64,000 nt of DNA from NCBI RefSeq assembly GCF_014199205.1, contig NZ_JACIJD010000017.1, positions 1 to 64,000 on the forward strand. The letters run 5' to 3'. Shown piece after piece: positions 41,545 through 52,212 of this stretch. The stretch is from Muricoccus pecuniae. GTDB taxonomy: Bacteria; Pseudomonadota; Alphaproteobacteria; Acetobacterales; Acetobacteraceae. The notes beneath the pieces are model-generated. The model did not search any database, was not told where the DNA came from, and worked only from the letters and a program-made list of their open reading frames with translations. The translations under genes were made by a program, and so were the position numbers. Within the stretch, counting starts at the first letter, position 1. Every line of letters begins with the position of its first letter.

Positions 41545-43851
41545 TCAGGCGGCCGCCGCGCCGGACAGCTCCCGCAGCATCGCCGGGACCTCGCCGCGCG
41601 GGCGGGGCGGGCTGAACAGGACCCCCTGGACCTCCGTGCAGCCGAGGCCGCGCAATCGTTCCAGCTGGGCCGCGCTCTCCACCCCCTCGGCATTCATCGT
41701 CAGGCCGAGCGTCGTGCCGAGGGTGCTGATCGCCCGCACGATCGCCGCCGCGCTCTCGGATTCGGCGAGGTCCCGCACGAAGGAGCGGTCGATCTTGATC
41801 TTGTCGAGCGGGAGCTTGCGCAGATAGGCGATGGAGGAATAGCCCGTGCCGAAGTCGTCGAGCGCGATCCGCACGCCCAGGGCCCGGAAACGCTGCAGGG
41901 TGGAGACGACCTGATCGCTCGCCTCCAGCGCCACGGCCTCCGTGATCTCCAGCTGCAGCCTCCCCGCGGGCAGGCCGGAGAGGCGCAGCGCCTCCGTGAC
42001 CACGGCGTGCAGGTCGCCCCCCCTGAACTGGACGGCTGACAGGTTCACCGCCACGTGCAGCCCGCCCGGCCAGGACGCCGCCTCGGCGCAGGCGGTGCGG
42101 AGCACCCATTCCCCCAGGGGCAGGATGAGGCCGGACTCCTCGGCCACGGCGATGAACTCGCCGGGCGCGACGAGGCCCCGGCGCGGATCCCGCCAGCGCA
42201 GGAGCGCCTCGAAGCCGGTGACCTGCCCGGCCATCGAGAGCTGCGGCTGGTAGAACAGCTCCATCTCTCCTCCGGCCAGCGCCCTGCGCAGCTCCGCCTC
42301 CATGTCCCGCCGGGCCTGGAGGCGGCTGGACATGTCCCAGTCGAAGAAGCGGTGCGTGCCGCGGCCCGCGCCCTTGGCCTCGTAGAGGGCCATGTCCGCG
42401 TGGCGGAGCAGCAGGTCCGCCGTCGTACCGTGCCCGGGCGCGAGGGCGATGCCCACGCTCACCCCGACCGAGACGGCCTGTCCCTCGATCGCGTAGTCGG
42501 CGCCGACATCGCGGACGAGCCGCCCGGCTAGGTCGGAGAGGGCCGCGGCGGTCGCGCCGCCATCGATCAGCACGGCGAACTCGTCCCCGCCCAGCCGGGC
42601 CACGATGTCCTGGGGGCGCAGACAGTTCCGGATGCGCCCGGCCACCGCGACCAGCAGCTTGTCCCCCATGGCGTGGCCGAGGCTGTCATTCACCTCCTTG
42701 AAGCGGTCGAGATCGAGGTAGAGGACGGCGAAGGAGGCGCCGGCGGGGAGCCGGACCACCGCGCCCTCCAGCCGCTCCTGGAACAGGCTCCGGTTCGGCA
42801 GCCCCGTCAGCGCGTCGTGCCAGGCCATGTGGCGGACGCGGGTTTCGGCCCGGCGCCGCTCCGTCACGTCCTCATAGGTCGTCACCCAGCCGCCATCCGG
42901 CATCGCCTCCTGGCAGAGGGCGACGCAGCGGCCGTCCGGCAGGTCGAGCACGGCCCGGCCATGCGGGTGCCCGGTCGGCAAGGCCCATGCCTCGGCATCG
43001 GGAAGGCCCCTGGCGGCGAGCTCGCGGGCGAGCAGGGGGGCGCTGATCCCGATTGGGGCCTCGTCCCGCGAGAGGCCGAACATCTCGCGGAAGCGCGCAT
43101 TGGCCACGCGGAGCCTCCCCTCCGGGTCGAAGAGGGTGAGGCCCTGGCTCATATTCGTCAGCGCCGCGTCGAAGCGGGCGGCCAGCGCCGCCATCTCGCG
43201 CCGCGCATCCATCATGCGCCGGACGTCGCGGTGGTGGCGCCGCACGATCGAGCAGAGCGCGATGAAGTAGACCAGCACCTGCGCCGCCTGGGCCAGGTGC
43301 CAGGAGCCGTTGTACAGCCCGCCCGCGACCTGGGGCAGCAGCAGCACCGAGATCTGCGCCAGGGCGAAGCGGGGCGTGGCGGCGTTGCGGGAGGCGATGC
43401 CGCCCACCGTGCCCATGGCGAGCGTAGCGGCGAGGAGCCGGCTCGCCTCGTCGTCCAGGGCGACGTAGCACATGAGGCAGAACAGGCCGGTGAGAAGCGC
43501 CCAGGCGACGCCGATCGCGAAATAGGGCCGGGACGCGCGCAGCAGCGCCGCGGGCGAGGGATCCCGCCGGCGCCGCACCGCCAGGACCACCAGCCCCCGC
43601 GCGAGGAGCAGCGCGAGGTCCGCCACGAGGAAGAAGAGGGGCCAGCCGGCATCCGTCCGGGTCGCGATGAAGGCGCAGAGGGCGAGCGGCGCCGCATGGG
43701 CCACGAGGAGCGAGGAGAGCCGGTCGAAGAGCGGGGCGATGAGATGGGCCGCGTCGTCCTCGTGCAGCCGCTCCCGCCGGGCGGGCGCGTCCCGCCGCCC
43801 CGTCACCGCGCCGAGGAGCCGCGCGACGAGATCGAGTGATCGGCCGCGCAT
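41545..43851 (-). CDS. membrane-bound PAS-GGDEF-EAL protein (cyclic-di-GMP turnover)
   Basis: About 768 residues. Residues about 45-200 hold several membrane spans. A PAS-type sensor starts near 225 (RFDAALTNMSQGLTLFDPEG). The GGDEF domain has an intact active site (RLGGDEFAVLIDGG), and the EAL domain follows (FEALLRWRDP, DDFGTGYSSIAYLRKLPLD, KIDRSFVRDL). Both catalytic motifs look intact, so the protein may make and degrade cyclic-di-GMP or be dominated by one activity. ATG 43851 or the adjacent TTG 43854 may be used, both after AGGAGG. It is a single-gene unit. Confidence 0.93.
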   Translation of the reverse strand: MRGRSLDLVARLLGAVTGRRDAPARRERLHEDDAAHLIAPLFDRLSSLLVAHAAPLALCAFIATRTDAGWPLFFLVADLALLLARGLVVLAVRRRRDPSPAALLRASRPYFAIGVAWALLTGLFCLMCYVALDDEASRLLAATLAMGTVGGIASRNAATPRFALAQISVLLLPQVAGGLYNGSWHLAQAAQVLVYFIALCSIVRRHHRDVRRMMDARREMAALAARFDAALTNMSQGLTLFDPEGRLRVANARFREMFGLSRDEAPIGISAPLLARELAARGLPDAEAWALPTGHPHGRAVLDLPDGRCVALCQEAMPDGGWVTTYEDVTERRRAETRVRHMAWHDALTGLPNRSLFQERLEGAVVRLPAGASFAVLYLDLDRFKEVNDSLGHAMGDKLLVAVAGRIRNCLRPQDIVARLGGDEFAVLIDGGATAAALSDLAGRLVRDVGADYAIEGQAVSVGVSVGIALAPGHGTTADLLLRHADMALYEAKGAGRGTHRFFDWDMSSRLQARRDMEAELRRALAGGEMELFYQPQLSMAGQVTGFEALLRWRDPRRGLVAPGEFIAVAEESGLILPLGEWVLRTACAEAASWPGGLHVAVNLSAVQFRGGDLHAVVTEALRLSGLPAGRLQLEITEAVALEASDQVVSTLQRFRALGVRIALDDFGTGYSSIAYLRKLPLDKIKIDRSFVRDLAESESAAAIVRAISTLGTTLGLTMNAEGVESAAQLERLRGLGCTEVQGVLFSPPRPRGEVPAMLRELSGAAAA

Positions 43852-44131
43852 CAAGGCCCTGTTCCTCCTTCGCTTCCGGCGGGCCGGCGCGCCTGTGCGC
43901 GCGGCACCGCCGCCCGGCGCTTCCGTGGGAAGCCCCCTCGGCCCCGCTGTTGCCAGGGGGACAGCCAGGGAAGGCTAGGGGTGTGATGTGAAGGAAGTCT
44001 GAACCGCGCCGGGATGCCGGGATCGGCTCCAGCCTTCGGCATCACGCGGCGGGGCGCGATCCGGTCTTGCGCACCGGTCCTTGATGCACGTCAACGCTAT
44101 CTTAACGTTTTAACCCCAATAGGCTCGCGAC

Positions 44132-44197
44132 CCGGCCCAATAGGGCCGGATAAAGCCGCCAGCGCCCTGGGAAAATGCCCGAGGGCCTGGCGGCTTT
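44132..44197 (-). terminator. pair of stem-loops downstream of the 71-aa gene
   Basis: Two hairpins lie side by side. One has arms CCGGCCC and GGGCCGG (44132-44138 and 44143-44149) with loop AATA. The other is longer, with outer arms AAAGCCGCCAG and CTGGCGGCTTT (44152-44162 and 44187-44197) and an inner GCCCT/AGGGC pair. They follow the stop of the 71-residue gene on the minus strand and probably end its transcript. CCCAATAGG occurs twice nearby (44115 and 44136). Confidence 0.6.
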
Positions 44198-44236
44198 CGT
44201 ATTTCCGGCGCCCGCTCGCGGGGCAGGCCGCGTGGG

Positions 44237-44452
44237 TCACTCCCCCGCCGCGTCGCGTGCCGAGTTGCTGGCCAGCGCCATGGTCAGCTCCATCCGCTCG
44301 ACGCCCCAGGTGGCCGCGACGGCGTGGATGATCTGCCGCATCCGCTCCCGCCGCTCGGGCCGCCCCGGGGGAAGGTCCCGGACCAGCTCGTCCGCCTCGA
44401 AGGCCGCGCGCGCCTCCGCCAGCGCGCCCGCCATCGCCACATCCTCGCTCAT
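44237..44452 (-). CDS. small hypothetical protein downstream of glnA (71 aa)
   Basis: Seventy-one residues, acidic and helical, starting at ATG 44452 with GAGGAGG six bases upstream. It contains DLPPGRPERRERMRQIIHAV, then TWGVERMELTMAL. No known domain, signal peptide or membrane span is visible. It is flanked by the glnA terminator hairpin on one side and its own hairpins on the other, which suggests an independent transcription unit. The good ribosome binding site and protein-like composition make it credible. No function can be given. Confidence 0.6.
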   Translation of the reverse strand: MSEDVAMAGALAEARAAFEADELVRDLPPGRPERRERMRQIIHAVAATWGVERMELTMALASNSARDAAGE

Positions 44453-44511
44453 GCGCGTCCTCCTCGCCCGGAGGGAAGGGGCATAGCCCGCCGGGGCGCG
44501 CCCATAAAGAA

Positions 44512-44543
44512 ACCGGGCCGCGTCGGTCTGACGGCGGCCCGGT
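44512..44543 (-). terminator. rho-independent terminator of glnA
   Basis: On the minus strand ACCGGGCCG and CGGCCCGGT form a nine-pair stem and are followed by TTCTTTATG. It lies 53 bases after the glnA stop, oriented for glnA transcription. Confidence 0.75.
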
Positions 44544-44596
44544 CCGGAAAGCCTGTCGGGGAGGCCGGCACCCGTGGGGGGCGCCGGCCGTTCCGG

Positions 44597-46018
44597 TCAA
44601 ACGGAGTAGTACATCTCGAACTCGACGGGGTGCGGCGTGTGCTCGAACTTGTACACGTCGTGCCACTTCAGCTCGATGTAGCTCTCGATCTGGTCCTTCG
44701 AGAAGACGTCGCCGGCCAGCAGGTAGTCGTTGTCGGCCTCGAGGGACTGCAGCGCCTCGCGGAGCGAGCCGCAGACCGTCGGGATGCCCTTCAGCTCCTC
44801 CGGCGGCAGGTCGTAGAGGTCCTTGTCCATCGCCTCGCCCGGATGGATCTTGTTCTTGATGCCATCAAGGCCCGCCATGAGCATCGCCGCGAAAGCCAGG
44901 TAGGGGTTCGCGCCGGGATCGGGGAAGCGCACCTCGACGCGCTTGGCCTTCGGGCTCGTCGCGTAGGGGATGCGGCAAGAGGCGGAGCGGTTGCGGGCCG
45001 AGTAGGCCAGCAGCACGGGGGCCTCGAAGCCCGGGATCAGCCGCTTGTAGGAGTTGGTCAGCGGGTTGGTGAAGGCGTTGAGGGACTTGGCGTGCTTGAT
45101 GATGCCGCCGATGTACCACAGCGCGTAGTCGGACAGGTCCGCATAGCCGTTGCCGGCGAAGAGCGGCTTGCCGTCCTTCCAGATGGACTGGTGCACGTGC
45201 ATGCCCGAGCCGTTGTCGCCGTAGATCGGCTTCGGCATGAACGTCGCGGTCTTCCCGTAGGAATGCGCCACGTTGTGGATGACGTACTTGTAGATCTGCA
45301 TGTGGTCGGCCTGCGTGATCAGCGGGCCGAACTTCGTGCCGAGCTCGTGCTGGCTCTGCGCCACCTCATGGTGGTGCTTCTCGCCGAGGACGCCCATCTC
45401 CATCATCGTCGACAGCATCTCGGCGCGCAGGTCGACCTCGCTGTCGACCGGGTTCACCGGGAAATAGCCGCCCTTCACGCCGGGGCGGTGGCCCATGTTC
45501 CCCTCGGGGAAGTCCTTCATGGACGCGCCCGGGCCCTCGCCGCTCTCGAGCTTGTAGTGGCCGTAGTTGCCGCCCGTGCCGAACTTCACGTCGTCGAACA
45601 CGAAGAACTCGGCCTCGGGGCCGAAGAAGGCCGTGTCACCGATGCCGGAGGCGCGCAGGTACTCCTCGGCCTTCTTCGCCGTGCCGCGGGGGTCGCGGTT
45701 GTAGCGCTGGCCGGTGGAGGGGTCGTAGATGTCGCAGAAGACGATGAGCTGCGGCTTGGCGCTGAACGGGTCCATGCAGGCGTTCAGCGTGTCCGGCATC
45801 AGGATCATGTCGGACTCGTTGATCGCCTTCCAGCCGGCGATGGACGAGCCGTCGAACATGATGCCCTCGGCGAAGGTGTCCTCCTCGATCGTGGAGACGT
45901 GCTGGGCGGTGTGCTGCCACTTGCCCTTCGGGTCCGTGAACCGGAAGTCCACGTACTCGACGCTGTTCTCCTTGATCATCTCCATCACGCGGGAGACGCT
46001 TTCCTTATCGTTCGCCAT
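44597..46018 (-). CDS. glnA: glutamine synthetase type I
   Basis: The 473-residue product is a GSI-beta enzyme that makes glutamine from glutamate, ammonia and ATP. Markers are [53 protein letters not shown] and [10 protein letters not shown]. The adenylylation tyrosine is in [12 protein letters not shown], so activity is likely controlled by GlnE. It follows glnB by 116 bp on the same strand, the usual alphaproteobacterial arrangement. Confidence 0.98.
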   Translation of the reverse strand: MANDKESVSRVMEMIKENSVEYVDFRFTDPKGKWQHTAQHVSTIEEDTFAEGIMFDGSSIAGWKAINESDMILMPDTLNACMDPFSAKPQLIVFCDIYDPSTGQRYNRDPRGTAKKAEEYLRASGIGDTAFFGPEAEFFVFDDVKFGTGGNYGHYKLESGEGPGASMKDFPEGNMGHRPGVKGGYFPVNPVDSEVDLRAEMLSTMMEMGVLGEKHHHEVAQSQHELGTKFGPLITQADHMQIYKYVIHNVAHSYGKTATFMPKPIYGDNGSGMHVHQSIWKDGKPLFAGNGYADLSDYALWYIGGIIKHAKSLNAFTNPLTNSYKRLIPGFEAPVLLAYSARNRSASCRIPYATSPKAKRVEVRFPDPGANPYLAFAAMLMAGLDGIKNKIHPGEAMDKDLYDLPPEELKGIPTVCGSLREALQSLEADNDYLLAGDVFSKDQIESYIELKWHDVYKFEHTPHPVEFEMYYSV

Positions 46019-46134
46019 TCGCTGGGTCCTGTTCCCCTGGGTACGCGTTGATGTCGCGGGGCCCCTCGCCGCGCAAGGGGGAGCCCCGTCATGGCCCGCC
46101 GCGCGCCTCTACGGGGCGCTGCGGCGGGAAACCC

Positions 46135-47976
<1,842 letters not shown>

Positions 47977-48067
47977 CGCCTCCGCGCGGGGTCCTTCGCG
48001 GGGACGGTTGACGGAAGGGCCCGGCTCACCCTAAACCGCGCCGCCGGCCGGGCTCTCCCGGACCCGG

Positions 48068-48132
48068 CGGCCGGAACCCCGGTTCCAGCGGCCGGAACCT
48101 TCGGTTCCAGCGGCCGGAGCCTTCGGTTCCAG
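48068..48132. repeat. three tandem 21-22 bp repeats upstream of tRNA-His
   Basis: Units at 48068-48088, 48089-48110 and 48111-48132 share CGGCCGGAACC followed by CGGTTCCAG, with small differences. Each unit can fold into a short hairpin (GGAACC with GGTTCC). The array ends six bases before the tRNA gene, in its promoter or leader region. Confidence 0.8.
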
Positions 48133-48138
48133 CGATAT

Positions 48139-48214
48139 GGCGGCCTTAGCTCAGTCGGTAGAGCGCCAGGTTGTGGTCTTGGATGTCACGGGTTCGAATC
48201 CCGTAGGTCGCCCA
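48139..48214 (+). tRNA. tRNA-His (anticodon GTG)
   Basis: The cloverleaf is complete: D-arm with AGCTCAGTCGGTAGAGC, anticodon loop TTGTGGT with GTG, T-arm GGGTTCGAATCCC and an acceptor stem of seven pairs. The extra G at 48139 opposite C73 at 48212 is the identity mark of histidine tRNA. The 3-prime CCA is not fully encoded. Confidence 0.97.
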
Positions 48215-48251
48215 TCCTTCCCCCGAATGCCCCAGCAGCACCCCGGCGCCT

Positions 48252-48911
48252 TCACCCCGGCAGGTTCATGAAGTTGGCCGCCGCGCTCGCCCGGGCGAGC
48301 AGGGCGCGCATCGCCGGGTTCTCGTCCCCGCGCTCGGCCGTCAGCGCCTCCATCGGGCAGAAATACTCGTGCGCCTGGGGCATCTGCGTGCGCGCGAAAC
48401 CCTCGTACTGCCGCGACTTCAGCCCGTAGAGCACCCGCACGTCCCGCACCGGCAGCACGAGCGGGTCCACCGGCTCGGACCGGAGCACCCGGATGAGCTT
48501 CCACCGCGGCGTGGGGTCGTGCGGCTGGCAGGGGGCGAGCAGCCAGGGCACGGGGCAGACCGCCAGCAGCGAGGTAGTGGAGGGCGCGAAGCGGGAGCGC
48601 TTGTCCAACAGGTTCTGCAAGCTCGAACACGCCTCGATGCAGAGGATGTCCGCATAGGGGTCCGCCGGGTCCGGCGAGAAATGCAGCCACAACCCGTCCG
48701 GCAGCGTGCGCAGGCGATTGGTGCCGGGCAGCTTCAGGAAGGGCTGGTTCGGCGCCTGCGCCTCCCCTGGCCGGGCACGGAGCCAGGTGCCCGGCTGCTT
48801 GGGCGTGACCGGTGCGCCGGGCGGGTGCTGGGGCCAGTGGCGCAGACGGCGACGGACCTGCTCATCGAGCGAGGGGGGCGGGGCCATCCGCGAAGACAAT
48901 GCAAGGTTCAC
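48252..48911 (-). CDS. hypothetical protein next to tRNA-His (about 219 aa)
   Basis: I do not recognise this gene. It converges on tRNA-His. The middle carries a conserved-looking block, DGLWLHFSPDPADPYADILC followed by IEACSSLQNLLDKRSRFAPS and LLAVCPVPWLLAP, ending with YEGFARTQMPQAHEYFCPME. No signal peptide or membrane span is obvious. Starts are uncertain: TTG 48935, GTG 48911 (with GAAGG about ten bases upstream) and ATG 48887 are all in frame. Codon use looks less extreme in GC than in the neighbours. A strand followed by a glutamate and later lysine/arginine residues could hint at a nuclease-like core, but that is speculation. Confidence 0.55.
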   Translation of the reverse strand: MNLALSSRMAPPPSLDEQVRRRLRHWPQHPPGAPVTPKQPGTWLRARPGEAQAPNQPFLKLPGTNRLRTLPDGLWLHFSPDPADPYADILCIEACSSLQNLLDKRSRFAPSTTSLLAVCPVPWLLAPCQPHDPTPRWKLIRVLRSEPVDPLVLPVRDVRVLYGLKSRQYEGFARTQMPQAHEYFCPMEALTAERGDENPAMRALLARASAAANFMNLPG

Positions 48912-48935
48912 GGGAAGAACACCTTCGGTCCACAA

Positions 48936-49120
48936 CTAAGTATAGAGGAACGCAATCACATGAATTTTATCAAGAGAACGCACCGTGAACTGTGTGTAGA
49001 TTGTAATTAAAGGGACTGTTGGTAATAATCTTTCGCAGCGTCCCAGCTTTTAGAAGGTAATTACTTCACGTCATTAGAAGATGTTTTTCAATTACTATGA
49101 GAAGATAATCTCCTAAACAC
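48936..49120. other. AT-rich intergenic patch
   Basis: About 185 bp that is conspicuously AT-rich against the GC-rich surroundings. It contains TATACT on the minus strand (48939-48944), a reasonable -10 element for the hypothetical gene though no -35 at the right spacing is clear, TTGATA at about 48968-48973, and an eight-base palindrome GTAATTAC at 49057-49064. No gene is seen. It may be foreign DNA. Confidence 0.6.
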
Positions 49121-49148
49121 AAAAAAGCCCGCCTCTCCCGAAGCGGGC
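49121..49148 (-). terminator. rho-independent terminator downstream of gltA
   Basis: On the minus strand GCCCGC and GCGGGC form a stem around TTCGGGAGAG and are followed by TTTTTTGTGTTT. This is a textbook terminator, 60 bases beyond the gltA stop and oriented for gltA. Confidence 0.88.
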
Positions 49149-49171
49149 ATTTCAGGGCACGGAAAGCCGAA

Positions 49172-49203
49172 AAGGGGCCCCGGACGGCTGCCCGGGGCCC
49201 CTT
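49172..49203 (-). terminator. GC-rich hairpin just after gltA
   Basis: AAGGGGCCCCGG and CCGGGGCCCCTT form a perfect twelve-pair stem six bases after the gltA stop. It lacks a long U-tract and probably protects the transcript end or assists the terminator that follows. Confidence 0.6.
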
Positions 49204-49208
49204 CCGGG

Positions 49209-50519
49209 TCAGCCGCGGCCGGAGAGCGGCACGTAGTCCCGGTTCGTCGCGCCGGTATAAACCTGCCGCGGACGGCCGATGCGCTGGCCCGGCTCCTCGA
49301 TCATTTCCTTCCACTGGCTCACCCAGCCCACCGTGCGCGCCACGGCGAAGAGCACCGTGAACATGTAGGTGGGGATGCCCATCGCCTTCAGGATGATGCC
49401 GGAATAGAAGTCGACGTTGGGATAAAGCTTGCGGGAGACGAAGTACTCGTCCTCCAGCGCGATCCGCTCCATCTCCATCGCCATGTCGAGCAGCGGCTCG
49501 TCCTTGATGCCGAGCTCGGCCAGCACCTCGTGGCAGGTCTCCTTCATGATCTTCGCGCGAGGGTCGAAGTTCTTGTAGACCCGGTGCCCGAAGCCCATGA
49601 GCTTCACGCTGCTGTTCTTGTCCTTCACCCGCTCGATGAAGTCCGGGATGTTCTCGGGCGTCTTGATCTCGCCCAGCATCTTCAGCACCGCCTCGTTCGC
49701 GCCGCCATGGGCGGGGCCCCAGAGCGCCGCGATGCCGGCCGCGATGCAGGCATAGGGGTTGGCGCCGGTGGAGCCGGCGAGGCGGACGGTGGAGGTGGAG
49801 GCGTTCTGCTCGTGGTCCGCGTGCAGCACGAGGATCCGGTCCATGGCGCGCGCCAGGATCGGGTTCACCTTGTACTCCTCCGCCGGCACGGCATTGAGCA
49901 TGTAGAGGAAGTTCTCGGCATAGCCGAGGTCGTTGCGCGGGTACACGAAGGGCTGGCCGATCGAGTACTTGTAGGCCATCGCCGCGATCGTCGGCACCTT
50001 GGCGATCAGGCGGAAGGCCGCGATCTCGCGCTGGCGCGGGTCGGAGATGTCGAGGCTGTCGTGGTAGAAGGCCGAGAGCGCGCCGACCACGCCGCAGAGG
50101 ATCGCCATCGGATGGGCGTCGCGGCGGAAGCCGCTGAAGAACTGGCGGATCTGCTCGTGCACCATGGTGTGCATCGTCACGTCATGCGTGAACTGCTTCA
50201 GCTGCCCCTCGTTCGGCAGCTCGCCGTTCAGCAGGAGGTAGCAGACCTCCGTGAAGTCCGAATTCTCGGCCAGCTGCTCGATCGGGTAGCCGCGATAGAG
50301 CAGGACGCCCTTGTCGCCGTCGATATAGGTGATCTTGCTCTCGCAGGCCGCGGTCATGCCGAAGCCGGGATCGAAGGTGAAGACGCCGAGATCCGCGTAG
50401 AGCTTGCGGATGTCCGCGACCGCCGGGCCAACGCTTGCCTGCACGAGGGGAGCGCGGGTGGACTTGTTGGTGCCGTCGAGCGTGATCGTGACGGAACCCG
50501 GGTTGGACGCGTCGCTCAT
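49209..50519 (-). CDS. gltA: citrate synthase (type II)
   Basis: The product is 436 residues from ATG 50519. The N-terminal zone is typical of hexameric proteobacterial enzymes ([35 protein letters not shown]). Catalytic residues lie in [16 protein letters not shown] and [15 protein letters not shown] (histidines) and in [15 protein letters not shown]. The enzyme condenses acetyl-CoA with oxaloacetate as the entry step of the TCA cycle. It is a single-gene unit with a terminator. Confidence 0.98.
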   Translation of the reverse strand: MSDASNPGSVTITLDGTNKSTRAPLVQASVGPAVADIRKLYADLGVFTFDPGFGMTAACESKITYIDGDKGVLLYRGYPIEQLAENSDFTEVCYLLLNGELPNEGQLKQFTHDVTMHTMVHEQIRQFFSGFRRDAHPMAILCGVVGALSAFYHDSLDISDPRQREIAAFRLIAKVPTIAAMAYKYSIGQPFVYPRNDLGYAENFLYMLNAVPAEEYKVNPILARAMDRILVLHADHEQNASTSTVRLAGSTGANPYACIAAGIAALWGPAHGGANEAVLKMLGEIKTPENIPDFIERVKDKNSSVKLMGFGHRVYKNFDPRAKIMKETCHEVLAELGIKDEPLLDMAMEMERIALEDEYFVSRKLYPNVDFYSGIILKAMGIPTYMFTVLFAVARTVGWVSQWKEMIEEPGQRIGRPRQVYTGATNRDYVPLSGRG

Positions 50520-50694
50520 GCGTTGATCCTTGGGCGGGCCGGCTCTCGCCGGCCGTGGGTGAAATTCCGGTCCGGGGGGGCGGCCGAGCGCCGGTCCCTG
50601 CCGATCCCTCGGGCCGATCCCCTCGGGACGCTGCGGCGCAAGATAGGCCCCCCGGCGGCCTTGTCCATCCGGGGAGGGCGGGACCCCGGTCCCC

Positions 50695-51270
50695 CTAGCG
50701 GCGGGCCTGCCATGCCGCGGGAGGCCGCGCGCCGCGGGCCCAGAGGCCGCGTCCCTCCCTCCGCGCCGCTCTCTCCTGCGGCGTGAAATCATCGTCATCG
50801 GCCAGCGCCCAGCCGGCGGAGACGAGGGCACCGTTCAGCTCCACCCCCTCCGCCTCGCGCCCGGCCGTGCTGCACTGGCCGAGGCCGCGGCCGAAGCGGT
50901 CCCGCCCTCGGATGCGGCAGAGGACGCCCTGTCCGGCGACCAGCCGGGCCAGGGCCTCGGCCGATCCGGCGCCGCAGTCGAACTCGCGCCCGCCTGCCTC
51001 CTGGCAGGTCTCGCCGCGCGCGGGGGCGGCCAGGCCGCGCAGCCGCACGATGCGGTCGGAGAGGCGGAGCGTGTCGCCGTCCACCACGCGCAGCTCGGCG
51101 GGGCCGGCGGCCCAGTCCTGCTCGCGCGGGGAATCGCCGAGAGGCTGCGCGGGCCCGCCGAGCCCGATCAGCCCGGCTGCCACGCCGGCGAGGCCGAGCG
51201 CGACGAGCGGCCCGCGCCAGGCGCGCGGGGCATTGTGGGCGGGACGGAAGATGCGCCGGCGGGGAAGCAC
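50695..51270 (-). CDS. membrane-anchored thermonuclease-family (SNase-like) protein
   Basis: About 191 residues from GTG 51270. Residues about 23-40 are a single hydrophobic segment ([17 protein letters not shown]), followed by an SNase-like domain: [20 protein letters not shown], then [31 protein letters not shown], and [20 protein letters not shown] with GLWARG. Arginines and aspartates expected at the catalytic site (DGDTL, LRGL, DRFGR) are largely retained. The domain would face the periplasm. The start is uncertain because no ATG is available. It lies 64 bp downstream of sixA. Confidence 0.8.
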   Translation of the reverse strand: MLPRRRIFRPAHNAPRAWRGPLVALGLAGVAAGLIGLGGPAQPLGDSPREQDWAAGPAELRVVDGDTLRLSDRIVRLRGLAAPARGETCQEAGGREFDCGAGSAEALARLVAGQGVLCRIRGRDRFGRGLGQCSTAGREAEGVELNGALVSAGWALADDDDFTPQERAARREGRGLWARGARPPAAWQARR

Positions 51271-51334
51271 CCCCTGGTGCCTAGCAAGCCGCGACGAGCC
51301 GGCACAAGCGGGGCGAGGGGCGGGAGCCGCCGCC

Positions 51335-51856
51335 TCAGCGCGCCATCTCGGGCAGGTCGCTCGGCTGGACGAAACGCACCAGCCGCGCCCGCTCTGCCGA
51401 GAGGGAAGCCCAGGGCCCGTCCAGCTCGAACTCCGCCAGGGCGGCGGTGGGATAGGCCTCGGCCAGCGCCTGCCCGGCGGTTCCGGCATCCGGGCCAGCG
51501 AGGTTCAGCGCCAGCTCGTGCAGGCCGGGGTTGTGGGCGATGAGCAGCACGCTCCGCGCGGAGTCCGGGGCCTCGCGCAGGGCGTCCAGCAGGCGCGTCC
51601 AGGGGGCGAGGTAGAGGTCGTCCATCGGCTCCACCCGCGCCTCGCCGCCGAGCGGGCCGAGTCCCTCCAGCGTCTGCAGCGTGCGGCGGGAGGAGGAGAC
51701 GAGGATCAGCTCCGGGCTCAGCCCGAGGCCGCGCATCGCGCCGGCCATGGCGGCGGCGGCGCGGCGCCCGCGGGCATTCAGCGGCCGGGCATGGTCCGAC
51801 AGGGCGGGATCGTCCCAGGCCGATTTGGCGTGACGCAGCAGAAGCAACTGACGCAT
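51335..51856 (-). CDS. phosphohistidine phosphatase SixA-type protein
   Basis: The 173-residue product starts at ATG 51856 with MRQLLLLRHAKSAWDDPALS, the RHAKS phosphohistidine motif of the histidine phosphatase superfamily. RARPLNARG-like HARPLNARGRRAA and VLLIAHNPGLHELAL (second histidine) follow. Family members remove phosphate from phosphohistidine on signalling proteins such as PTS components. It is probably co-transcribed with the nuclease-like gene downstream. Confidence 0.88.
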   Translation of the reverse strand: MRQLLLLRHAKSAWDDPALSDHARPLNARGRRAAAAMAGAMRGLGLSPELILVSSSRRTLQTLEGLGPLGGEARVEPMDDLYLAPWTRLLDALREAPDSARSVLLIAHNPGLHELALNLAGPDAGTAGQALAEAYPTAALAEFELDGPWASLSAERARLVRFVQPSDLPEMAR

Positions 51857-51947
51857 GGACGCAGCCTGCCACAGCCCGCGCCGCCTGTCTCCCGTGCCCC
51901 CGGCGGGAGTGCCCTGCGCCCGGCTGCCTGCTCCCGGGGCCGCCCCG

Positions 51948-52012
51948 TGGCACCGCTCCCTGGGACCGCTGCCTGGCACCGCTCCCTGGCACCGCTCCTT
52001 GGCACCGCTCCC
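51948..52012. repeat. five tandem copies of a 13-bp repeat
   Basis: TGGCACCGCTCCC occurs five times head to tail at 51948, 51961, 51974, 51987 and 52000. Copies 1, 3 and 5 are identical; copies 2 and 4 differ by one or two bases. The array lies between the divergent sixA and antiporter genes. Short frames crossing it are not credible proteins. Confidence 0.9.
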
Positions 52013-52212
52013 CGGGGCCGCCGCCAGGGGCCGCGCCCGGAGCCGGTTCCCGTGGCAGCATCCGGGGCCGTCCCTCGCGCCCACCCCCGGCACGCCGGGA
52101 GCATCCCGCCCCCGCCCGCGCGTTACAGCGTCTCACGGCCTCCGCCGGGGATTGGAGCGCAGGGAATGACACAGGGATCGGGCGCGGCGCGGCGCCCCGG
52201 GCTGGCGGGGCG

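Noticed and set aside
44597-46051. Plus-strand frame covering glnA
   Set aside because: It lies wholly over glutamine synthetase, which is unmistakable on the other strand.
48068-48132. Possible CRISPR array
   Set aside because: The units are directly adjacent with no unique spacers, only three copies, and no cas genes are nearby.
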